Shown here piece after piece: positions 54,701 to 64,000 of a stretch of DNA of 64,000 bases. This stretch comes from Methylomusa anaerophila (lineage in GTDB: Bacteria > Bacillota > Negativicutes > Sporomusales > Sporomusaceae). The stretch's first letter is position 1. Each line of letters starts with the position of its first letter. The position numbers and the translations under genes were made by a program. Below the pieces are notes generated by a model that saw only the letters and a list, made by a program, of their open reading frames with translations, did not search any database and was not told where the DNA came from. The DNA lies in NCBI RefSeq assembly GCF_003966895.1, contig NZ_AP018449.1, positions 4,481,501 to 4,545,500 on the forward strand, written 5' to 3'.

Positions 54701-57700
54701 CTATGATCCCAGCGGTCTTTAGGAATTTCGACAATACAATCATTGCCGTCTTGCAGGTTACGCCAGAACTCCTCAATGTTACCCGCCCCGGGGTAGCGTC
54801 CGGAAATGCCGATAATCGCAATGTCTTGAACCGTTGAGGGTTGTGGAGATTGTGAAGATTGTGATTTTGCCTGGTTTTCCGGTTCCCGGATTTGCAGAAA
54901 ACGTCTGGATTTTCCGGCTGCCGGCCGGGAAGGCGCCGGCATTGCCGCCGTGATAATTCCGGCGTCATTTGCATCGGCAGCAGCGCCGGCAGCGTGATTT
55001 TCCAGTCCTACCAACGACAATAACGAACTCTTATGATTACTCATGAAATACTCTACCAGGGCGTCAATGGTCTGGTATTCAAAAAACAGGGTGCTGCTGA
55101 TATTATCGAATACTTTACCCAGGTTATTAGCCAGCTGAACAACAATAATTGAATCGATGCCATATTTCTCCAAAGGATCGGAAGGATCAATCTTGTTGCT
55201 TGCAATCTGAAGCGTTTCACCGACCAATTTTTTAATATAGGCCGTGCTTTTTTCCCGTAATAAATCCTGGGTCATTCCTCCCGTTTGTCGGGCCGGCGGG
55301 TTGGGTTGAGATACCTTGGTCCCGCCGCCCGGCTTCATGGCCGCAGCTGTTGCGCCAGTTTTCAGTTCCGGTTGTTTTTGCAATACAACCCCGTCACTTT
55401 CGGCGACAATAATCTGTTGCCCCAATTCATGGGCTGCCTGCGCCGGGAATAAGACCGACCGGAATCCTTCACTTTCCAGCACTGCTTTCCAGGTTTCCGG
55501 CCATAGTCCGGGACAACCGGGAATGCGCAGCGGCGAATCTTCGTATAGCCACCATCCCTCCAACAGACCAAAGGTCAGGTGGGTCACCAGGGCGTTGCCG
55601 CTGATCTCATTTAACAGTATTAAACCATTTGTCGCGATAGCTGCCTTGGCATTGCGCAGGGTTTGGCGAATATTTTTGGTGGCGTGCAGGACATTGGTTG
55701 CAATTATCAGATCATATCCGCCGGCGGTGATGCCTTGTCCCGCAAGGGGTTCGCCCACGTTAAACAGTTTATAGGTCAAATAGGGATTATGGGGGCCGTA
55801 CTCTTTTTTCGCATGCAGCAAAAATGCCTGGGAAATATCGGTATAGCAATATTCCTGAATGTGATCCTGATAAGGCTTTAATTTCCGGAAAACCATGGCG
55901 CTGGTGCCGCCGGTGCCGGCGCCAATCTCAAGAATCCGAATCCCGGCCGCCGGCTCCTGCTTAAGCCGTTCTTCCACGTAGGCGACTACCGTATCGGCAA
56001 GCACGGCGTTAAAATAATCCGCAACTATGTTGTTTTTGTAAACGCCTTCGACCAGTTCCATGGAGGAATTGGGAAACATGATATCAGTAGCCGGTATTTT
56101 ACCGGTAATAATTTTGGGTAAAGCCCGCAGGGTTGCTTCCACCAACACCACTTGGGCTTTGGTATTGGCATCTTCCATCCAGGCCGCCTTTTTTCGATCC
56201 CATTCTTCCCAGGCAGCGTCAATATCCATTGGGGTCGTATCCAGTACCGAGCATAGCCCTTCATCGCAGCGGAGATAATTATGCCGCGCCAATACCCTGA
56301 TACTTTCTTCCAGCCATCTGCCATACATATCAGACAGCCCAACCCTGGTTTTGATGTCAGCCGTCGCTGAATTCTTTGCCGCAAACAGTCCGGCAGACTG
56401 CAATTGCCCCCAGAGCAGCCGGCAGAGAAACTGGTCCATCTCCTGCATATACCGGCTTACTTCTGTTTTCAGGCTGCTGATCTGCGCGCCTTGTTCCGGC
56501 ATATGGCCGGACAGGTTTTGTACATTTGAGGGTTGATTTTCAGGATAGACTGTCATTGTTTCTCCGGCGCCAATTTCTTCCATAACCGCTTGACGGGTTA
56601 TTTTCATCAACGCAATTTGATCCAGCGGCCCGGCAAGCAGGGTCTCCAATGCATCCATGGCTTCCGGGGGCTCAATGGATCCTATGCCCAGCTTTGCCAT
56701 CCGCTCCTGATAATCCCGGGAAGCAACAATACCCACACCGCCCCAGTACCCCCAGTTTATCACTTTCACCGCCCCCGGCCATTCACGGGCAAGCTGGCGG
56801 GCAAAAGCGTCCTTGAAGGTGCAGCCGGCGGCGTAGTTGCTTTGTCCCGCCGCTTTTACAAAGGAGGTGGTGGAGGAAAAGAACATGACAAAATCCAAAG
56901 GCTCTTTTTGGAAGACCTGCGCTATACGCACACTCACATCCACCTTGGCCGCAAGCCCGGCCCGGAATCTTTCCTCAGCCATATTCGCCAGGCTTTGATC
57001 CAGCAACACGATGGCGGCATGAATCACCCCGTTAATCTGCCCGTACTGCTGTTTAATCTCATCGTAGGCTTGCTGCAGATCTTTCTTATCAGTTGCATCC
57101 GCAGTAATGTAGCGGGGTGTGGTTCCTAGGCCCGCCAGCCTGTTCAGCTTGGACTGAATGGCTGCTTCCTTTGGCCTGCGGCCGATCCAAACGATTCTAG
57201 CCTGGTAGGTGCGAATCATATATTCGCTCCATACTTCGCCGATGCCGCCGGCGCCCCCGATTACCACATACACGCCGCCGGGCTTGTACAATGCCGGCTG
57301 CAATGGAGGTTTATGAAATGAAATCAGCTTTTCCCGGTACCACTCCTGCCCGCGATAGGCCCAGGCATTGCCCATGGGATCCGGGGGCAAAGTGAAGATA
57401 TCGGCAAGCGGCCAATCACCGGCAGCTTCCAGATCAATGAGCCGGACCTGCCAGTTTGCGTATTCTTTAGCCATGGAGCCAATTAACCCGTAGAGACTTG
57501 CATGGGTTGGGTTCACCCAATCCTTTTTACGAATGGGCTGGACCTGTATGGTTATTACAGTCCAGCCTAAATTCCTGGCGTCATAGCCCAAATGAAGCAA
57601 GGCTTTAATCATTCGGAAAACCAGGATTACACCCTGATTTTGTTCTTGAATTACCCCATCCTCTGTCAGGAAATTTGCGGAATTATTTACAGAGTCAGGG

Positions 57701-60700
57701 GGAGCAAGCCACAGAATATGATCTATGGGTCCATGGGCCGCTATTTTTTCTCCGATTGTTTCGATAGTGTCGTCAGGCTGAATATCCAGTATCCGGGCGT
57801 GGGGGTATTGCCGCTGCAGGGCGCTGCTGCTGTCCTTGGTTCTACCGACAATCACCACCTGATCAGTGGGCAGCGGCGACATTTTGCCTTTTTCCGCCGG
57901 CACGGCGTCCCAGACGGGAGTCAGCATAAGGGTTACGGCCAGGGGGGCGTCCGCGGCGAAAACTGCCTGCGGCCCATTGCCTGTCTGTAAATCACCCTCC
58001 AGCACTCTGAGGGAGAATCCCTTCAGCCGCACACAAACATTCCCCTGCCCGTCGCACAAATCAATATCCAGTTTCTGCACCCTATCCCCGGCTTGACTGC
58101 CGTCACCGTATCTGACCAGCGCCCACATGGCGGGAGTACAGCCGGCGAGAATTTCAAGCTCTTCCAGGGCAAAGGGCAGGGCCGGTTTGGGAGCGGTTGT
58201 TCCACCGGACGGCAGCGGCCCACCGTCTCCCATCATCAAACCGATGGCCGCCTGGGAGGACGCATCCAGCAAGCTGGGATGGAGAACAAATTGACCTTGC
58301 GTATTGGCGACGCAAGCAGGCAGCGAGAGTTTCGCCAGCACCTGACCCGCGCCAATATAAAGCTGCTCAATCCCCTGATGAGCCGGACCGTAGTCTACTC
58401 CCATCACCCGGAAGACCGCGTAGCATTGGTCGGATGAAAGGCTGTTCCGGCTGCACTGGGCTTGTACGGCCGGCAAATCCCAAACTTGCGCAGCCGCCGC
58501 CGGACCAAGGGCGGCAATTCCCTGGCTGTGCACCACCGGCCCGGCGCCGGCTGCTGCCGGCTCGCTGTATATTTCAAAGGCAATCTCGCCGCTATCTTCC
58601 GGGAAGAGGCCGATGTGGACCTTGACCGGCTGTTCCCCGGCGGCAATGGGCCGGACCCAGGTCACGTTTTTGAGCCGTATCCCGGCCTGCTCTGTTTCCA
58701 AAACCCCTGCGGCCTGCGCCACTGCGGTCCGGGCCATTTCCAGATAGGCCATCCCCGGCAGGATCCGTTCGCCCTTGATAACATGATCCGCTAGGAAAAA
58801 CTCCTGGCCGGTAAAGGTGGAACTGAACCGCTGCCGGGTGAAGTCGGAGGTATTCAGCTGCAACAGCGGATGAAGCGAAGCAGTCCCGGTTGAGGTTGTT
58901 GCCGGGCTGACGCCGGCGGATTTGCTCTCTTTCACCGGCCAATAGCGTTCCCTGGCAAAGGGATACGCAGGCAGACTCATGCGCCGGGGCTTGTCATCGC
59001 CATAAAGCCTGTTCCAGTCAAAAACGAGACCCTTGACCCAAAGGTCGAGAAGCTTCGCATACTTTCCTTTGCTAATCCAGGCATCAATTATTTTGGCCAT
59101 ATCTTCATCCGCGGTAAAAACAGACAAAGCCTCTTTATTGCGTTTGACCTGCCCCCGGTACAGCTCCTCTATTCCCTCCCGGCCGTTGACAAAATCCTGT
59201 AGTTTTTCTTCCAGTTCCCTGATGGATGCCGCAATTAAGCCCAAGCGCTCTTCCATGGCTTCACGCCCTACCTGGAGCGTGTAAGCCATGCCGGCTAATT
59301 CACTGTCCGTGAATGACTCCGACTGAATTGCGGCCAACAATTGCCGCACCTGTTCCCGGAGCCGGTCCTCCGTCTTGGCCGACAGCACGATAACGGCCGG
59401 ATTCCGGGAAGTGACTTTAATTTGCGGCCGCACCAGGTCCGGGGATATATATTCTTCGATTACCACGTGGGCGTTTGCGCCGCCGGCGCCAAAGGACGAG
59501 ATGCCGGCAATCCTCGGATATTCCTTGCTTTCACCATTGATCTCAACCACCGGCCGTTTCCACTCGGCAAGTTCCTGCTGAACCACAAACGGAGTTTTGC
59601 CGAAATTGATGTTAGGGTTCAATTCCCTGGCATGCAGGCTGGGAACAATCTGTTGGTGCTTCATTTGCAGCAAAATTTTAGTAACCCCGGCGATCCCGGC
59701 GGCTGCTTCCAAATGGCCGATATTTGATTTTACCGAACCAATGGCGCAAAACCCCGTGTCCTGGGTATCTTGAAAAAATGCCTGGGTAAGTCCGGTAATT
59801 TCAATGGGATCGCCAAGTTCCGTCCCCGTGCCGTGGGCTTCAATATAACTGACAGCCCTGGCATTGATCCCTGCTTTGTCCAGTGTCGCGCGAATGAGCT
59901 GTCCTTGAGCTTTCGGATTGGGCACTGTATAGCCGTTGGTTTTGCCGCCGTGATTAATACCGGTCCCGCGAATTACAGCGTAAATGTGATCCCCGTCGGC
60001 GATGGCCCGGGACAAAGGTTTCAGCAAAACAGCGCCGACTCCTTCACCGGGTACGAATCCGTTGCCCCCCAGACCGAAGCTTTTGCATTTTCCGTCCCTG
60101 GACAGCATGTGCTGGCCACAGAGGCCGATATAGCTTGAGGGATGCAGATATAGATTAACTCCCCCCGCAATCGCCATTTCACATTCCTGTTGGTGAAGAT
60201 GTTCGCAGGCTTCATGAATGGCAGTCAATGAGGAGGAACACATGGTATCGATCGGCATGCTGGGCCCTTGCAGGTTCAATAGATAGGAAATCCGGTTGGC
60301 TATTGATCCAAAGGAAGTATGGGGAAATAATTTTTCGCCCTGCCGCCATAAATCGGGGCCATATAAATTAAAGCCTATTTTGGTAACGCCGGCAAAAACA
60401 CCGACCCGGCCATTATATTGAGCTGTAAGCTGCTCCTTCGTGTAGCCCGCATCCTCCAGCACTTCCCAACAGGACTCAATGAACAGTCGTTCCTGGGGAT
60501 CCATATTGTTGGCTTCCAGCGGCGAAATATTAAAGAACAGAGGATCAAAATCCGCAAACCCGGTGAGGAAACTACCCCATTTGCTGTAGCTCTTGCCTTG
60601 CGCCGCGGCTGCCTGCGGATCCGGGTGATAGAATCCTTCCAGCGGCCAGCGTTCGGCGGGAATTTCAGTAATACAATCTTTTCCTGCTTTCAAATTCTCC

Positions 60701-63700
60701 CAATATACTTTTGGATTTTGCGCCTGTGCATATCGCCCGGTCATGCCAATGATGGCAATTGGTTCCCGGGTTTCACGCCGGGGATTTGCAGCGGTAATGC
60801 TGCGGGCTTTCTTTCTTGCCTTCAATGACATTGACATTGAGATTGAGGGTAGGGTGGAGGTCAGCGCCGGAAATTCACCGGCGAAATTCGGTTTGGCCGG
60901 CGGCGCTGCGGCTGTCAATGCCGCCGGCTCGCCAAGCCCGGTCCAGTTCACGCATTCTTGCGGATAATCGGCAACAAAATATTCGGCTAAGGCGCCGAGG
61001 GTCTGGTATTCAAAAAATAAAGTTTTTGACAGTTCGCCAAAGATACCGGCCAGATTTTGATTAAGCTGGGCAATCATAACCGAATCAATCCCATAGCTTT
61101 CCAAAGGCTCGTCGGCATCAATCCTGCCGACACCCAGCTTGGCGATTCTCCCCAATAGCACTTTAAGTTGATGTAAGGTTTTTCCCCGCAGCAGTCCTGG
61201 GTCCACCGGCGGAATGGATTTCTCTGCCAGATCCGGCTGAATTCCGGCGGCGGTTTCTAAAAATAGTTCCCTCATCCGTTGCCGGTCGCCTTCCATCACC
61301 AGCACCTGGTCCCTGCCGGCGGCTAAGCCCCGGTAGAAAGCCCGGATGCCGGTTGAAGTTTCCATGGGAATCATGCCGGTCGCTGCCTGCATTATCTGCT
61401 CGGTGTTGGCATCAACCCGCATGCCGCCCTCTTGCCACAGCGGCCAGCTGATGGACAGGGTTTGACCCCGGCGTTGGTTTGCTGCCGCCAGACCGTTGCG
61501 ATACCTGGCGTAGTGGTCCATAAAGGCGTTGGCGGCGGCGTAGTCGGCCTGTCCCGGATTGCCCAAACTGCCGGCAACCGAGGAAAAGAGAACAAAGAAA
61601 TCCAGGTTCAGGTCCTTGCTGGCTTGATCCAGATTCACCAGGCCACTGACCTTGGGCGACAGCACTTCTGAAAGTTGGGCTTGGGTTTTTTTGAGGATAT
61701 AGTTGTCGCGGATTACGCCGGCGCTATGGATGATGCCGTTTAGACCGCCAAAATCATCCCGGATGCTCCGGATTAAGTCGGCAGCCGCCTGTTCCCGGGT
61801 TACATCGGCTTGTTTATAGACGACCCGAGCGCCGGGTGATTCCAGTTCCTTAAGCTGGGCTTGCCTGGCGGCATTGAGCGGGGACCGGCCGGTAAGAATC
61901 AAGGTTGTATCCTTGACTTGCCGCGCAATTTCCCTGGCAAAGATGCGTCCCAGGCCGCCGGCGCCGCCGGTTATTAAATAGATCCCCCCGTTTTTCCAGG
62001 GAATCGCCGGCTGGGTGGCGGTTTCAATTTCCTGCCAGCCGCCAACCAAACGTTTGCCGGCTTCATAGCGAATTTGGCTATCCATCGGCCGGCGGCTGTT
62101 CTCTGCAAGCCGGGGGATGATTGCCGCCGCCCCTTGTCCCGGCTCTATTGCGATCAGTTGTCCCGTAAGCCGGGGGTTTTCCAGCCGGGCTGTCTTTAAG
62201 AAGCCCAGGAAGCCGGCGCACAGTTGCCCCTCGTCCAGGGTGGAAACCACTATTTGGATCAGTACCTGGTCTTTCGGTTTGTTCCTGAGGATGCCCTGGA
62301 TCTCTTCGAATACCTGAGCGGCATATGTTTCAAAGCGCTCCGCCAGCGGCTGCGCGGATTGAAGCGCCAGACAGCGTACCCCCTTCATCCGGGTGGTAAT
62401 GTCGTCAGGGGAGATGTCGTCAGTCTCGCAGAGGATCACCAGGTGTTGGGCATAGTCAGGATCTATGGCTTCAGCCGCTGGCGGCTGTTCCTGCCAACAG
62501 GGCGCCAGCAGCAGCAGGCCGGTATCTGCCGCCGATCCTGAAGCGCTCAGTCCGCCGGCCGGCAGTTGGAATGCGAATGCCTTCATGCGCACGCAAATCC
62601 GGCCCTGGTCGTTGCAAAGATCAATATCCAGTTTCGGCAGCCCGTCCGCCGGCGTGTTGCCGGCGCTCGGCCGTATATGCGCCCACATGGCGGCAGCACA
62701 GCTGCCGAATACTTCCAGTTCCTCCAGGGTGAAGGGCAGGATTGGCTTAGCAGAGGTGTTGGCCGCCTGGAGAGCGGCCTCCATCAGGCTGGGGTGCAAT
62801 ACAAACTGGTCCTGGGTAGCGGTAACGGTTGACGGCAGGGTGAGCCTGGCCAGGACCTGATCTTGTCCCAGATACACCTGCTCAATCCCCTGGTAGGCGG
62901 GACCGTAATTCAGACCCATGGTTTTAAAGACCTCGTAGAGCCGGCTGGCGGCGGAAGCGGTTTGGCTGCACCCGGCCTGCAGGGCGGCTAAATCCAGGGC
63001 AGGCTCTGCCGGCACCGCGTCAAGTACGGCAATGCCCTGACTGTGCACGATTGGCTCGGCCCCGGCTTCAGCGGGCCGGCTGTAGATTTCGTAGGCGATC
63101 CGGTCCTCTTCGGGATAAAGTCCGATGTGCACCTGGACTGCTTTGTCGCCTGCGGCGACGGGGCGCGCCCAGACGATGTCCCGGAGCCGGATCCGGGCCT
63201 TTTCTTCCGGCCGAACGCCTGTCGCCTGCGCTACGGCGGCCCGGGCCATTTCCAACTGGGCCACTCCCGGTAGAACCGGCCGCCCCTTTACTACATGATC
63301 CGCCAGGAAAAACTCCTGCCCGGTAAAGGTGGATGTAAACCGCAGTTCGGCAAGGTCGGAAGTGTTTTGACCCAACAGCGGGTGTATTACGGCGCTTATG
63401 GTTGAGGTTGCTGCCGGGCTGGCGGCAGGTTTGGCCTGAATCTCCGGCAGCCAATAGCGTTCCCTGGCGAAGGGATACGTCGGCAGGCTGATGCGGCGCA
63501 GTTTGCTGTCGCCATAGAGCTTGCGCCAGTCAAAGGACAGGCCCTTGACCCAAAGGTCCAGCAGTTTCGCATATTTTCGGCGTTGAATCCATTTTTCAAT
63601 TGTTTCCTGCATTTCTTCGTCCACGGCCATAGCCGCAAAGGTCTCTTTATTTCGTTTGGCCTGTCCCCGGTACAAATCTTTAATGCCGTCCTGCCCGGTT

Positions 63701-64000
63701 ACAAAACCCTGTAGTTTCTCGGCAAGTTCCCGGACGGATCCGGCCATTACTGCCAGGCGTTCCTCCATGGCTTCCCGGCCCACTTGCAGCGTGTAGGCCA
63801 TATCGGCTAAGTCGCCGGCCGCAAAGGGCTGCGCCTGCAGCACAGCCAACAATTGCTGCGCCTGCAGCTTCAGCCCGTCTTCAGTCCTGGCCGACAGCAC
63901 GATAATGGCCGGATTTTGCGGCGTGATTGCGGTTATATGCCCTTCCTGGCTGAGAGGAATGTATTCCGCCAGCACGACGTGGGCGTTGGCGCCGCCGGCG
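51739..64000 (-). CDS. PKS-E: trans-AT polyketide synthase, 3' part, ending in thioesterase (gene begins right of the window)
   Basis: At least 4087 residues of a GC-rich synthase; the start is outside the window. From the right edge: end of a KS (GANAHVV); linker; DH about 63400-62560 (HVVKGRPVLP, second motif EAALQ, with Asp replaced by Glu); KR 62010-61290; ACP 61190-60980 (GIDSV); KS 60775-59445 (DTMCSSS, HGTGT, NIGH); linker; DH 58860-57990 (HVIKGERILP, DASSQ); KR 57290-56600 (GGAGGIG, NYAAG); C-methyltransferase about 56560-55390 (LEIGAGTGGTSA); ACP 55290-55040 (GIDSI); KS 54850-53510 with DTMCSSS but AATGS in place of HGTGT, so probably non-elongating; ACP 52930-52690 (GVDSI); thioesterase 52640-51742 with GYSMGG. 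It is the terminal protein of an assembly line: a methyl-branched unit, then transfer through KS0-ACP to the TE for release. No AT is present. Confidence 0.97.
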   Translation of the reverse strand, partial: AGGANAHVVLAEYIPLSQEGHITAITPQNPAIIVLSARTEDGLKLQAQQLLAVLQAQPFAAGDLADMAYTLQVGREAMEERLAVMAGSVRELAEKLQGFVTGQDGIKDLYRGQAKRNKETFAAMAVDEEMQETIEKWIQRRKYAKLLDLWVKGLSFDWRKLYGDSKLRRISLPTYPFARERYWLPEIQAKPAASPAATSTISAVIHPLLGQNTSDLAELRFTSTFTGQEFFLADHVVKGRPVLPGVAQLEMARAAVAQATGVRPEEKARIRLRDIVWARPVAAGDKAVQVHIGLYPEEDRIAYEIYSRPAEAGAEPIVHSQGIAVLDAVPAEPALDLAALQAGCSQTASAASRLYEVFKTMGLNYGPAYQGIEQVYLGQDQVLARLTLPSTVTATQDQFVLHPSLMEAALQAANTSAKPILPFTLEELEVFGSCAAAMWAHIRPSAGNTPADGLPKLDIDLCNDQGRICVRMKAFAFQLPAGGLSASGSAADTGLLLLAPCWQEQPPAAEAIDPDYAQHLVILCETDDISPDDITTRMKGVRCLALQSAQPLAERFETYAAQVFEEIQGILRNKPKDQVLIQIVVSTLDEGQLCAGFLGFLKTARLENPRLTGQLIAIEPGQGAAAIIPRLAENSRRPMDSQIRYEAGKRLVGGWQEIETATQPAIPWKNGGIYLITGGAGGLGRIFAREIARQVKDTTLILTGRSPLNAARQAQLKELESPGARVVYKQADVTREQAAADLIRSIRDDFGGLNGIIHSAGVIRDNYILKKTQAQLSEVLSPKVSGLVNLDQASKDLNLDFFVLFSSVAGSLGNPGQADYAAANAFMDHYARYRNGLAAANQRRGQTLSISWPLWQEGGMRVDANTEQIMQAATGMIPMETSTGIRAFYRGLAAGRDQVLVMEGDRQRMRELFLETAAGIQPDLAEKSIPPVDPGLLRGKTLHQLKVLLGRIAKLGVGRIDADEPLESYGIDSVMIAQLNQNLAGIFGELSKTLFFEYQTLGALAEYFVADYPQECVNWTGLGEPAALTAAAPPAKPNFAGEFPALTSTLPSISMSMSLKARKKARSITAANPRRETREPIAIIGMTGRYAQAQNPKVYWENLKAGKDCITEIPAERWPLEGFYHPDPQAAAAQGKSYSKWGSFLTGFADFDPLFFNISPLEANNMDPQERLFIESCWEVLEDAGYTKEQLTAQYNGRVGVFAGVTKIGFNLYGPDLWRQGEKLFPHTSFGSIANRISYLLNLQGPSMPIDTMCSSSLTAIHEACEHLHQQECEMAIAGGVNLYLHPSSYIGLCGQHMLSRDGKCKSFGLGGNGFVPGEGVGAVLLKPLSRAIADGDHIYAVIRGTGINHGGKTNGYTVPNPKAQGQLIRATLDKAGINARAVSYIEAHGTGTELGDPIEITGLTQAFFQDTQDTGFCAIGSVKSNIGHLEAAAGIAGVTKILLQMKHQQIVPSLHARELNPNINFGKTPFVVQQELAEWKRPVVEINGESKEYPRIAGISSFGAGGANAHVVIEEYISPDLVRPQIKVTSRNPAVIVLSAKTEDRLREQVRQLLAAIQSESFTDSELAGMAYTLQVGREAMEERLGLIAASIRELEEKLQDFVNGREGIEELYRGQVKRNKEALSVFTADEDMAKIIDAWISKGKYAKLLDLWVKGLVFDWNRLYGDDKPRRMSLPAYPFARERYWPVKESKSAGVSPATTSTGTASLHPLLQLNTSDFTRQRFSSTFTGQEFFLADHVIKGERILPGMAYLEMARTAVAQAAGVLETEQAGIRLKNVTWVRPIAAGEQPVKVHIGLFPEDSGEIAFEIYSEPAAAGAGPVVHSQGIAALGPAAAAQVWDLPAVQAQCSRNSLSSDQCYAVFRVMGVDYGPAHQGIEQLYIGAGQVLAKLSLPACVANTQGQFVLHPSLLDASSQAAIGLMMGDGGPLPSGGTTAPKPALPFALEELEILAGCTPAMWALVRYGDGSQAGDRVQKLDIDLCDGQGNVCVRLKGFSLRVLEGDLQTGNGPQAVFAADAPLAVTLMLTPVWDAVPAEKGKMSPLPTDQVVIVGRTKDSSSALQRQYPHARILDIQPDDTIETIGEKIAAHGPIDHILWLAPPDSVNNSANFLTEDGVIQEQNQGVILVFRMIKALLHLGYDARNLGWTVITIQVQPIRKKDWVNPTHASLYGLIGSMAKEYANWQVRLIDLEAAGDWPLADIFTLPPDPMGNAWAYRGQEWYREKLISFHKPPLQPALYKPGGVYVVIGGAGGIGEVWSEYMIRTYQARIVWIGRRPKEAAIQSKLNRLAGLGTTPRYITADATDKKDLQQAYDEIKQQYGQINGVIHAAIVLLDQSLANMAEERFRAGLAAKVDVSVRIAQVFQKEPLDFVMFFSSTTSFVKAAGQSNYAAGCTFKDAFARQLAREWPGAVKVINWGYWGGVGIVASRDYQERMAKLGIGSIEPPEAMDALETLLAGPLDQIALMKITRQAVMEEIGAGETMTVYPENQPSNVQNLSGHMPEQGAQISSLKTEVSRYMQEMDQFLCRLLWGQLQSAGLFAAKNSATADIKTRVGLSDMYGRWLEESIRVLARHNYLRCDEGLCSVLDTTPMDIDAAWEEWDRKKAAWMEDANTKAQVVLVEATLRALPKIITGKIPATDIMFPNSSMELVEGVYKNNIVADYFNAVLADTVVAYVEERLKQEPAAGIRILEIGAGTGGTSAMVFRKLKPYQDHIQEYCYTDISQAFLLHAKKEYGPHNPYLTYKLFNVGEPLAGQGITAGGYDLIIATNVLHATKNIRQTLRNAKAAIATNGLILLNEISGNALVTHLTFGLLEGWWLYEDSPLRIPGCPGLWPETWKAVLESEGFRSVLFPAQAAHELGQQIIVAESDGVVLQKQPELKTGATAAAMKPGGGTKVSQPNPPARQTGGMTQDLLREKSTAYIKKLVGETLQIASNKIDPSDPLEKYGIDSIIVVQLANNLGKVFDNISSTLFFEYQTIDALVEYFMSNHKSSLLSLVGLENHAAGAAADANDAGIITAAMPAPSRPAAGKSRRFLQIREPENQAKSQSSQSPQPSTVQDIAIIGISGRYPGAGNIEEFWRNLQDGNDCIVEIPKDRWDHSLYFDAEKNKPGKTYCKWGGFLEGVDQFDPLFFNISPLDAEIMDPMNRLFLETVWNLLESTGYTRDSLQRQYQSRVGVYVGAMYQQYQSFNSDIVKEAAISTASYSSIANRVSHYFNLQGPSIAIDTMCSSSAIAIHMACESLIKGDCRLAIAGGVNLTIHPKKYLGLSLTNMLGSHINSRSFAAGDGFLPAEGVGAILLKPLANAIQDRDHILAVIKSTAINHGGYSNGYTVPNPNAQAQLIEENFIKSAVHPRTISYVESAATGSALGDPIEVTALSKAFQKFTPDRQFCAIGSVKSNIGHAEAASGISQLTKVILQLRHGKLVPSIKADPLNPNINFDNTPFYLQRELQEWKRPMVNIDGEEREYPRRATVSSFGAGGSNAHLIIEEYIPLPAAAISGSAANSPQLVVISAKNRDGLQAVAGQMLAFIELNKTNPELRLPDFAYTLQAGREAMEYRLAMVVDSWEELIQGLKQSLKSFTEGKDSKETETSIPIFSGNQEEDLSSIQMLLAGKLGETMVQMLLEEKNLEKLALYWTQGGKIPWESLHAGREVRRIALPTYPFAKRRCWAGAQPEPGLTGEPDQAGELYNNAAVAEKRASLQDRIVAIICRSLGMTTAELDINKPLDKYGVDSIVFTAIFQQLQSKVNPTITLDRLLESKTTQNIINMVLSKNIDQPIAAARQANIAVPAAWPQFPELIHLNQTFAGRPVFWFHGGLGGTESYQAIAQKIRRPFYGIQARGWMTDRAPLHGIYAMAAYYIHIIQSIQPAGPYDVGGYSMGGTLAYEITRQLQELGQAVNTIVMVDSMYCPEIKKNYSPKSLLLQMVNIALATTVKQAPEKILQMLIHRDEVDLELADEAFLEQVLKLAQTRGLTKPVTQLQSLIRQSLRVRQAFKFDEFSVWPLPDPQAVTCYYFRNNSGLFWGELEPYFTSGKEDISLDHINYWEEWERQLPNFSMVDVDSSNHMVMMSDKSFEAIAVFCEKLYS

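Noticed and set aside
1..64000. CRISPR array, tRNA or rRNA genes, or a complete insertion sequence
   Set aside because: I saw no regularly spaced repeats, no tRNA-like cloverleaf, no rRNA sequence and no transposase gene.

Overview
The window looks like a piece of the chromosome of an anaerobic, Gram-positive-lineage bacterium. A Sporomusa/Pelosinus-like Negativicute is my best guess. The reasons are corrinoid-type methyltransferases with a corrinoid-reactivating ATPase, an agr quorum-sensing locus, strong AGGAGG ribosome sites, and trans-AT polyketide synthases (PKS) without any oxygenase. The genus is inference only. Every convincing gene is on the minus strand, so transcription runs from right to left.

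Layout from right (upstream) to left (downstream). (1) 64000-51739: the 3' part of a GC-rich giant PKS gene (PKS-E) ending in a non-elongating KS, an ACP and a thioesterase, followed by a terminator. (2) 51339-45623: a methyl-transfer operon with two UroD-like methyltransferases, a corrinoid-protein reactivator, a DUF1847 protein and a solute-binding lipoprotein. (3) 45137-40598: an agr operon behind a near-consensus sigma-A promoter. It has two tandem AgrC-type kinases, AgrB, a 43-residue AgrD-like peptide gene (41511-41380) and a LytTR response regulator. (4) 39878-11992: an AT-rich trans-AT PKS operon, PKS-A, a trans-AT/enoyl-reductase fusion, PKS-B and PKS-C. (5) 11961-5011: small AT-rich genes: an unknown 527-residue protein, a HAD phosphatase, an SDR, an enolase-superfamily enzyme, a CysO-type sulfur-carrier protein, its ThiF/MoeB-type activating enzyme, and a probable double-hotdog protein. 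(6) 4792 to the left edge: the 5' part of a second GC-rich PKS gene (PKS-D).

How the parts may work together. In the AT-rich line the protein ends fit as split modules: PKS-A ends in KS and PKS-B begins with ACP; PKS-B ends in KS and PKS-C begins with the post-KS linker and DH. Modules A to C read KS-[dead AT]-DH-KR-ACP, KS|ACP, KS-[dead ACP]-DH-KR-ACP, KS|DH-KR-ACP, KS-DH-DH-KR-ACP, KS-[dead ACP]-ACP. The AT-ER protein would load all ACPs in trans. No thioesterase ends this line. The genes that follow encode a sulfur-carrier protein, its E1-like activator and a hotdog protein, so a sulfur-containing product or sulfur-dependent release is an attractive but unproven idea. The agr locus lies directly upstream and may couple production to cell density.

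The AT-rich block (about 4.8-40.4 kb) sits between GC-richer regions. The two GC-rich PKS genes resemble each other more than they resemble the AT-rich PKSs. The window therefore appears to hold parts of two assembly lines with different histories.
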